From: Jimgerdemannia flammicorona
Lineage: Eukaryota > Mucoromycota > Endogonomycetes > Endogonales > Endogonaceae
DNA: 12,489 bases
Direction: 5' to 3'
Assembly (NCBI GenBank): GCA_003990745.1
Contig: RBNI01005494.1
Coordinates: 1-12,489, forward strand
Below the pieces are notes generated by a model, which did no database searches, was not told where the DNA came from, and was given only the letters and a program-made list of their open reading frames with translations. A program made the translations under genes and the position numbers. Within the stretch, counting starts at the first letter, position 1, and every line of letters begins with the position of its first letter. Positions 6,080-12,489 of the stretch are shown piece by piece.

Positions 6080-7220
6080 CCTAAATAAATAACAGTTGAG
6101 TAGATGTATACAATATCATAAAGTGCAAAAATCCAATCAAAACCACTATGTATGATTCGAGACGTTTTCAACACGAAAGTTCAAGATAATTAAGTTGATT
6201 CACTTGCGAATTTATTCGAAATGAAGCATTCTTCCCATACATATAGCTACACCGTGCTCTGCAATATCTAATCATGACAGGCGATCAAGTAGACTTCCCG
6301 AAACAATACAAAATAGGAAAAAATTTAAAGTTGTTAGAGGCGATAGTAATTCGAACTTATGCACTCTCATGGATACGGCCCATTGTACAAACCAACAACG
6401 AGCTCCCAAGTCCATGCTATCCACCAAGAAACCCAAAGGATAAATTGCGTATGGGTCTTAAGCCGCTGATCTCGGGACGTGAAATTTCCAATGCGAAAGA
6501 GGCTCTGGAGGAAATCAAAGTTGGAGGAAAAGTGGCTCGCGGGATGACAAACAACTGAACACCGTGTTTAGTGCAAAATCGGCGAAATCTTAAGGTGGTT
6601 TGAAAAAGCTTCACTATAACAATCAACCCGCGTGTGGCCTGATTAATAATTCCACGAAATGTTCAGAAAAATATTGCGATCCTTGCATTAGGAGTACAGG
6701 TGGCCAGGAATGTAAAACGTATGACAGGAGGTAAGCCTCTCAAGCACACGTGACCAACGAACTGACCCCTTCCATTTTTTTTAACGGCAGGTTATCCAGT
6801 GGCTTTTGTGTACATGAGCGTGACTGCAATACCGGAGTTTTTGACGCCAGCCAGCCAGCCACCTTGCAATAGCCAACAGTTTTAACCATGCGTATGGCCC
6901 AAACCAAAACACTCGCCAAGTTAATCACATTCTAAGGATACGATGTATCTACCGTCCCTGGATGGCAATATCCAACCTGAAGGGAAATGGTAAACTCCGT
7001 ACCCGCAGGTCCGGGGTTGCAGATCAAGCCGAGTATCAATGCATGGCATGGCTATTTTTACATTGTGCATTTACATCTTAGAAGGCATTGGCCAAATCGA
7101 TTCGGCGCCGTTATGGGAGAGATAGCTAATAGTCTATGGTCAAACACCACAACAAACCAACAAAATATTTTCAAATCAACATTGTATGGAAGGAGATACT
7201 TTAAAGAGGAAACAAAAGCG
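6080..7220. other. Non-coding stretch with a possible gene fragment at 6274-6558
   Basis: I see no confident gene here. An ORF of 94 codons on the plus strand (6274-6558) ends with a peptide, SNAKEALEEIKVGGKVARGM, that faintly resembles the C-terminal end of zinc-type medium-chain dehydrogenases (PxI...xxAxExLxxGxxxGK). No other part of such an enzyme is visible, so this is at best a relic. The stretch is otherwise unremarkable, with a short CAGC repeat near 6846. Confidence 0.3.
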
Positions 7221-7385
7221 GCCTGGCGGAGCCGAATCACTAGCATCTCCAATGAATGTTTTAATAGTCATAATTCTTTTTTTGAGCTTGGTTTCCTAAC
7301 CCGATTTCCCGGTGGCATTCTCGTTCCCCAACACACCTAATTTTCCCCTCATACGCCCATGATATTAACTATCAAAATGCTCGCG
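7221..7385 (+). repeat. Dispersed repeat, copy 1, upstream of the BTB gene
   Basis: It starts GCCTGGCGGAGCCGAA and ends TCAAAATGCTCGCG, with CTAG.ATCTCCAA, TTCCCCA and CCAT.AT.TTAA between. Copy 2 at 9550-9669 has the same blocks in the same order and orientation, about 45 bp shorter because of internal gaps. No terminal inverted repeat is evident. It may be a short interspersed element, or an old terminal repeat. Confidence 0.7.
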
Positions 7386-7477
7386 CCGACTCAAGAAATC
7401 TATCGCCATCTAGCGGCGACCCCCGGCCCCATTTAACTGTTTATTTGCCCAGTCAGAATCAAGTTTAAGGAACGAAC

Positions 7478-7513
7478 CTCAAATTCGATAAATTTCTCAA
7501 ATTCGATAAATTT
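7478..7513. repeat. Perfect 18-bp tandem repeat
   Basis: CTCAAATTCGATAAATTT occurs twice head to tail (7478-7495 and 7496-7513), about 300 bp upstream of the BTB gene. It is a simple duplication with no clear function. Confidence 0.85.
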
Positions 7514-7807
7514 CTAGCAACGAATGTAATTGCAATGGTAGGAAGATAGCGAACGAATTTATGTTTTGATATCATACAAACTGTCCATGTAAACAATCCA
7601 TATCAGCCTGCAGTGCCGACCGCACATGGATGCAATGTATTGAGTTGGACACATCGCCATGATTTCTTCGCAGGTGGTCAGGTGATTTAAAGCCTAACGG
7701 CCTCCAAATTTGTCAAACGCTACAGTTCAAAATAGAATAGGATTCGTTCCACAGCCTTAATCACACCGACAACCCCAAACAAAACACTTTCTCTCGCTTT
7801 TATAAAC

Positions 7808-9313
7808 ATGATCGACAGTGGTCTTAGCCTTAAGGACGATATCGCCTCCATCTGGAAGGACCCAACCTACCACGATGTGACCATTGTCTGCGCCGACGGT
7901 GTCGAGCTGAGTGCATGCCGTGCTCTACTGGCTTCAAGGTCTGCCCGATTTTGATTTTTTTTACATAGATTAGTTATGTCGGTCGTTTTTCGTGATAAAT
8001 TCCACACATCTGATTTCATATAATCTTTTAAAAGATGCCCAGTCTTCAAGGCGATGCTGTACGGCAACATGCGAGAAGGTTCTTCTAAACGCGTCGTCCT
8101 CAACGACATCACTTCCGCGGTGCTCAACATCGTCCTCAGCTTCATTCACACTGAAACCATCGACAACACAGTTGAAATTTCCATCGCGGTAGGAATATAC
8201 CGCGCAGCAAGCTTCCTCCTACTTCCCAAGCTCATGAAGATGGTACTGGAGTGCGCGAACGACCTCGCTGATTTTGGTGTCGCCTCATCGCTTCTCAACG
8301 AAGCCGTCACCACTATCCCCTGGAGCGAAGCCAACAAGGACCTCTACGACGTGCTCCTCAACCCCTTCTGCGCTCACAAGCTTGCCATCGGTGAGCTGTC
8401 AGACCTCTCCGAAGAGTCCCTCGAGCTGCTCCTCACAAAGGCAGCTACTCTTTCCACGCCAGAGCACAACCTATTGCTCTGTGTCGTCGACTGGGTCTGG
8501 AGACGCAACAAAAACACGCGGTCGCCTTCAGAGCGCCGTGCTGTTCTGCATGACATCAACGATATGGTTGCGGGGTGCGACGGAACTGTCCGACTTGGAA
8601 ACGGCGCATCACGCGCTTTGCTGCTCAAAATGATGAACCATCTTGACCTCACGCTCGTCTGCCCACATCGACTCAAAGCCCTTACGAAGGCAGTTGACAC
8701 GTTTACGGAAACCTCTCCACATTACATGGCGTTTTGCCATCACGCTTGCAAGAACACTGTATGCCCTACGGGTCATCCGTCCGTAAGTCGCGGAGAGGCG
8801 AGTCACAATGTCAATCTCCAGTGGGATCCATTGAAAATCGGTTCTCATGTGATCGTTTCGGAAGATGGCCGGGTTGTGGAGCTTGCGTCGGGGGCCTCGG
8901 GCAAGACAGCACGGCTTTCCGTTCCCGGAACGAAGGTTCACAACAATCTATGCGAATGGGACATTGTCGTTGAATCTGTTAGTAGTAACCAAGACCTCTG
9001 CGAGATTGGGCTCATAGGAGAGGAATTCGCAAGTTTTGAAAAGATTATGCAATTCCAGCCATCTGCGTGGATTTTCCAATCGTGGGATAACAACCAGCGT
9101 ACGATGGTAGGAAGAAATGAACGCAATTACGGCAAAAAAATTGGAAATGGCGATGTCATTACCTTGCATTTAAACCTAAATGATCATACCTGTGCCCTTT
9201 CGATCAACGGAATCAATTACGGGACAGCCTGGAGCAATCTCCCCGACAAGGTGTATCCTTCTGTCACTTTACGTGATGGATGCAAGTATCGGATAAAAGA
9301 TCATCGAGGTTGA
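7808..9313 (+). CDS. BTB-BACK-SPRY domain protein, two exons
   Basis: Exon 1 (7808-7938) and exon 2 (8035-9313) join in phase 2 to give about 469 residues. Residues 1-100 form a BTB/POZ domain: WKDPTYHDVTIVCADGVE and CRALLASR in exon 1 continue as PVFKAMLYGNMREG in exon 2, then VLNIVLSFIHTETID and LLLPKLMKMV. Residues about 150-215 resemble a BACK domain (LSEESLELLL...VVDWVWRR). Residues about 345-460 form a SPRY-like domain (EWDIVVES...IGNGDVITLHLN...LSINGINYG). BTB-BACK proteins commonly dimerise and present substrates to cullin-3 ubiquitin ligases, with the C-terminal domain choosing the target; that role is inferred here. The chosen ATG has AAAC before it and begins the BTB fold. The frame is intact, CpG-rich and C-ending at third positions, unlike the surrounding AT blocks, so it looks functional. 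Its 3' signal is AATAAA at 9450. Confidence 0.9.
7939..8034 (+). other. 96-nt spliceosomal intron of the BTB gene
   Basis: GTCTGC at the 5' side and TTTTAAAAG at the 3' side. Splicing joins AG to A and restores the BTB stretch LASR-C-PVFKAML in one frame. Without splicing, exon 1 hits TGA at 7951. The length fits fungal introns. The donor GTCTGC is weak compared with GTAAGT or GTATGT. Confidence 0.85.
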
Positions 9314-9449
9314 ATGAAGAAGTCATGAATGGTTAACTTAGCAATATACATACTGTCATTGTTCTGTACCAATGTCTATCTAAAATTTATATGTTGCAGC
9401 TGAAGCACTTTAAGTAGTACTGTTAACAAAGCGATGATTGAATAGTATC

Positions 9450-9455
9450 AATAAA
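9450..9455 (+). promoter_or_regulatory. Poly(A) signal of the BTB gene
   Basis: AATAAA lies 137 nt after the TGA stop, in an AT-rich 3' flank. The rest of 9314-9549 shows no gene. Confidence 0.5.
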
Positions 9456-9549
9456 TTTCCTTATTTTTCACTTCACATTTGATCCAGAATAAGAGACTTC
9501 AAAATTCAATCGCAGTACAAAATATCTTGACCCATAGGCGCTAAAGACT

Positions 9550-9669
9550 GCCTGGCGGAGCCGAACGCTAGTATCTCCAAAACATGTTTAAATCGTTAGG
9601 TCCGTGCCCAAATTTCCTATGGGCCTCTGTTCCCCAGCTCCCATAATGTTAATTGTCAAAATGCTCGCG
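9550..9669 (+). repeat. Dispersed repeat, copy 2, downstream of the BTB gene
   Basis: It is the same element as 7221-7385 and in the same orientation: GCCTGGCGGAGCCGAA at the left end, TCAAAATGCTCGCG at the right. Internal gaps make it 120 bp instead of 165. The two copies bracket the gene about 2.3 kb apart. Confidence 0.7.
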
Positions 9670-9843
9670 AAATCAATCGCAACCCCTGTAAAAATCTGGA
9701 ATGTGTCGTATGACCTTTTTTTTGCGTCCCCCAGAGCCTCTGGGTAGTTGACGGATTTCAGGACGTTTCGCTCGGAATGTAAATTTTGGCTTCCGTCTGG
9801 TGAATGAAAAATGCCCTTGAGTGCTTTTACTATCTGTCGTTTC

Positions 9844-9923
9844 TTTTTTTTTTTTTTTTTTTTTTTTTTTCTAAACAACTTAATATTTTTTTTTTTTTTT
9901 TTTTTTTTTTTTGGCTAAACAAC
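9844..9923. repeat. Two 27-nt poly(T) tracts, each followed by CTAAACAAC
   Basis: T runs at 9844-9870 and 9886-9912 are both 27 nt long as given, and each is followed by CTAAACAAC (9871-9879; 9915-9923, after GG). This looks like a tandem duplication of about 44 bp, or two poly(A) tails of minus-strand retroposons in the same site. Exact run lengths may be assembly artefacts. Confidence 0.6.
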
Positions 9924-9929
9924 ATGAAA

Positions 9930-10064
9930 CGTTATTTATTTATTTATGTAATTACACATTTTTATTGATATTACATGTTAAATTCTTTTACGTCATAGAA
10001 AATGATGATGTTGACACAAGCCACAAAATTTCATATAACATTTATCGAGTTGTAAATCCCAACA
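9930..10064 (-). repeat. 3' LTR start of copia copy B
   Basis: Read on the minus strand it begins TGTTGGGATTTACAACTCGA at 10064, matching the left LTR start at 5883 over about 25 bp with a shifted gap. AATAAA follows about 98 nt in (9966-9961), as in the left LTR. The far end is not recognisable and is probably lost next to the poly(T) tracts. A few CpGs remain. Confidence 0.6.
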
Positions 10065-10073
10065 CTCCCGCTC
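10065..10073 (-). other. Polypurine tract of copia copy B
   Basis: GAGCGGGAG precedes the LTR start. Left copy: GAGCAGGAG; copy A: GAGCAGAAG. The changes are G-to-A on this strand, which is C-to-T on the other. Confidence 0.65.
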
Positions 10074-10260
10074 AACGAGATATCCATGTATAATCCAAAT
10101 AACCGATAAGTCTGAGATGTAGAAGAAATGCAGATAATCTAAAGAAATATAATACTCTAATATCTGGAGGATTTTCACCATTTGAAAATTTAGGTGTAAT
10201 ATCTAGAATGGTATTGTACTTAAATATATAAATAAAGTAATAAAGGAGAAATTATATAAA

Positions 10261-10311
10261 GAGGTATATTTGCCAGATACATTGTTCAAATTTGACTCTT
10301 GGAAGAGATTT
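10261..10311 (-). pseudogene. Copia pol C-terminal tail, copy B
   Basis: The minus strand encodes KSLPRVKFEQCIWQIYL, the counterpart of LPKPKFKLYIQGM in the left relic and LLRSKFKQCTKEM in copy A: the end of copia RNase H after the ADxxTK motif. A broken TE.(M)V segment precedes it. It ends about 200-250 nt before the LTR start at 10064, close to the spacing in the other copies. The rest of pol is missing upstream. Confidence 0.65.
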
Positions 10312-10319
10312 CACCACTG

Positions 10320-10724
10320 TATCTCAGTTATAAAGTATCAATTATTGAAATTACTAGTAAATATTATATAAGTTAGAAAATTAAAAATATTATTACAGTA
10401 TTATTACTTATACTTTAATTTTGTCATTTCTGATTACTTGTTATAAGAGATATTATATAATTATTATAAATATTATAATAGAGATTATTTGGAATTTCTT
10501 TAACTTAATAGATATATTTATTAGAGTTATAGTAGACTTATATTATATATTATATTATTACTTAGTTGAGAATATAGAGTGAGAAGAAGAAGGAGTATTG
10601 TTTATTTATTCTAGATAGTATATATTTATATGTTAAGTAATATAGATCAAAAGAATGATATAATTTTAAGAATTATATATATAAGCCATATTATCAAAAT
10701 ATCAAAATAATAAGAATTTCAATA
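10320..10724 (-). repeat. Degraded LTR of copia copy A and unassigned AT-rich sequence
   Basis: The minus strand at 10724 reads TATTGAAATTC, the decayed form of TGTTGGGATT, and follows a mutated polypurine tract. Homology fades further down, where the stretch becomes almost pure A/T with no CpG. Copy A probably inserted in or next to copy B here. I see no gene. Confidence 0.5.
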
Positions 10725-10733
10725 CTTCTGCTC
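10725..10733 (-). other. Polypurine tract of copia copy A
   Basis: GAGCAGAAG on the minus strand, preceded by ATCTCATT as in the left copy and in copy B (ATCTCGTT). Confidence 0.55.
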
Positions 10734-11004
10734 AATGAGATAATATACAAGAATGCAATATAAGCAGAAATGTATAACTAAGTAATAACTGCAAAATGAC
10801 TGCAAATATACTAAAGAATACTAGTGAAAATAAAGGATATAAATAGATCTCAATAATAGAAAAACTCAAATATAGAAGAAGAAGAAAAAAAAAAAGTAAA
10901 TAATAATATAATATAATACTTAAAGATAGAGATATAGAAATATGTATTGCATTGTTTTTTTGCTTCCTTTTTGTTATTATAAAATGTTCTATAATTGTTA
11001 TTTA

Positions 11005-11956
11005 CTAGTATATATATAGTTTTATTACTGATATATAGTTTATTATAAGACTCATTTCTTTAGTACATTGCTTGAATTTAGATCTCAGAAGAGCTTTAAT
11101 AAGTAAATCTATAATTATATACTCTATAGAGATTCTAAGTACATAGTTCTGATCTCTATATATTCTCTTATATAATAGTATTGTATACATATCAATATAT
11201 TTAATTTTGCTATAATGAAAGAATTCTTTACCATAGTAATCATAGATTGATTATTTTGATAAATGAGTATAAAGTATTATTTCTGATTAAATCTGAGTTT
11301 CTTTAATAACTGATATAACCAAATAGCTCTCTTTGTTACTATAGATAATATTGTCACTAAGCTCTACTTATATGTTTGTCACAAAATAGCTCCTTTGCTA
11401 TTTAATTAAAAGAAGTATCCAGTCATAGATTAGTAATTATCTATATCTCTAGTTCAATCAGCATCACATATATATTAGATAGTTATATATCATTCTTATT
11501 ATAGTTATTATTATCATTACTCTCACTTAATCTACTAAGGGTAAATATATAGTAATCATATCTTTAATATATCTGAGAGTTCTTTTAATAATACTTTAAT
11601 ATAAATTATTATAGTAGAATAAGTACTACACTATCTTATTTATAGTATATGAAATATTAGGTCTTATTTTTAGTATAAGTTATATAAGGGACTCAACTGC
11701 TTACTAATAGAGAATGTTGATATAGTTTTTGTTATTGTTGGTCTTGGATATAATATTGGGCTTTTTTAATTTTACTGAAGTTTTTATAAAAGTATTTACT
11801 AACTTATATTCATTCATATTGAATTATTTATGTTAAAATATCTTAGTTATAGTAACTCAATATATATAGTTATATAGTCTGACTATATTATCATATAAAT
11901 ATTATCAATATATATAAAAATACATAAGTTATCAATAAACAATTACTGCTTCTTCT
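11005..11956 (-). pseudogene. Decayed Ty1/copia pol, RT to RNase H (right relic, copy A)
   Basis: On the minus strand, EEAVIVY (from 11956) leads to a broken YVDD box near 11935; FNMNEYKLVNTFIKTSVKL (11823 on) matches the RT stretch before KxPxxTP; AVESLI (11700-11683) matches AVGSLMY; IRPNISYTINKI (11667-11632) matches TRPDISYAVNK; KRTLRYIKDM matches the KRxLRYLKGT helix; KIKYIDM (11208 on) matches TKHIDI; DLLIKALLRSKFKQCTKEM is the RNase H tail. The final 61 codons (11190-11005) are open by chance. Stops occur mainly where Gln, Trp or Arg codons are expected, consistent with C-to-T and G-to-A decay. No CpG remains. Confidence 0.85.
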
Positions 11957-12489
11957 CTCTACTCTTCTCTAAGTATTCTATGTATAAATATCACTGGCTA
12001 TACTATTAGATTGATTATAGAGATAGAATTTTCATGCAAATTTTCTATTCTTTGATCTCTTTGAATTGAATATTATGAGAGATAATAATATAGTGATCTA
12101 GTGACTTCTGGATAGTAGTTGAGAAGAGGTTGGGTATTGTATAGAGAGGAGATAGTGTGAGAGGTCAGTGGGAGGATTTGTGGGATAGATTAGTGAGAGG
12201 GGTTGGAAAGGAGTGGCTTACTTTAGGGTAGATACTGGCTATATGAGTAGGGTTGGCAGGGTACTAATTATATATATTTAAGGATAGAAGATATCTGGGA
12301 TTAGAGGTATAACTATTGCAATAAGAAGAATTGATGAAGGATACTCTGATAGGTTGGTGGCATGATTGGAGACTGTAGGGTGGTTAATGGTATTATTTAA
12401 TAGAGAGAATATATAGATAGAGTGGGAGGAGAGTTGGGGTCATAGGAGACAGGGTGGTTTTTAAGTATGAAGAAGTGGGGGGGGGAGGG
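11957..12489 (-). pseudogene. Probable copia linker upstream of RT, Pro/Ser-rich, decayed
   Basis: The minus strand of 12110-12489 is C-rich and T-rich (the plus strand is G-rich with very few C), and its frames are rich in Pro, Ser, Thr and Leu, as expected of the variable linker between copia integrase and RT. The N-terminal RT motifs should lie between here and 11956 but are not recognisable, so part is deleted or too decayed. No CpG is present. The assignment is by position and composition only. Confidence 0.35.

Noticed and set aside
5857..6084. 75-codon plus-strand ORF
   Set aside because: It lies across the polypurine tract and 3' LTR of the left copia relic and has no recognisable motif.
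6987..7340. 117-codon plus-strand ORF
   Set aside because: Its end runs through the dispersed repeat 7221-7385, the composition is not gene-like, and copy 2 of the repeat does not keep the frame.
8190..8208. A second, very short GT-AG intron in the BTB gene (GTAGGAATATACCGCGCAG)
   Set aside because: At 19 nt it is too short to splice, and removing it would shift the downstream frame.
8374..9169. Several antisense ORFs opposite the BTB gene
   Set aside because: They are shadows of a C-ending, GC-rich coding frame with clear domains on the plus strand.
9588..9878. Minus-strand ORF starting MFRKKKKKK
   Set aside because: The start is translated poly(T), and the rest crosses the dispersed repeat.
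1..12489. CRISPR arrays, rRNA or tRNA genes
   Set aside because: No regularly spaced repeats, and no tRNA or rRNA signature seen on either strand.

Overview
The window looks like a repeat-rich piece of a filamentous-type fungal nuclear genome. The evidence is one spliced gene with a 96-nt GT-AG intron, AATAAA-type poly(A) signals, several LTR-retrotransposon fragments and AT-rich blocks that resemble RIP or methylation-driven decay. I cannot place it below kingdom; an early-diverging or mushroom-type fungus is possible, but this is inference.

Layout. (1) 1-4366, minus strand: the 5' part of a Ty3-like LTR retrotransposon with normal CpG content. In its reading direction it shows a promoter region with three TGACTCA sites and a TATA box, an intact 351-codon ORF of unknown function with two PPxY motifs, a second promoter region (63-bp tandem repeat, two TATA boxes, AATAAA), a candidate initiator-tRNA primer-binding site, a long Gag-like frame broken only by TGA codons and ending in a CCHC zinc knuckle, then an in-frame trimeric-type dUTPase domain that runs off the window edge. 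(2) 4365-4579: a 215-bp AT-rich element with terminal inverted repeats and TA flanks (MITE-like). (3) 4601-6079, plus strand: a decayed Ty1/copia element from the RT YVDD box to the RNase H tail, polypurine tract and 3' LTR. (4) 6080-9840: a less AT-rich island with one confident gene, a BTB-BACK-SPRY protein (7808-9313, two exons), flanked by two direct copies of a dispersed repeat (7221-7385 and 9550-9669). (5) 9844-9923: two 27-T tracts, each followed by CTAAACAAC. (6) 9930-12489, minus strand: at least two more copia 3' ends of the same LTR family (copies B and A), one with recognisable RT and RNase H.

The single host gene sits between copia 3' ends that face it from both sides. The copia blocks contain no CpG that I can find by eye (4371-5601 and 10106-12489), whereas the gene island and the Ty3-like element are CpG-rich. 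Where copia copies can be compared directly, the differences are C-to-T. The most unusual content is the retroelement at the left: dUTPase fused in frame after Gag, plus an intact extra ORF that appears to lie inside a very long LTR.
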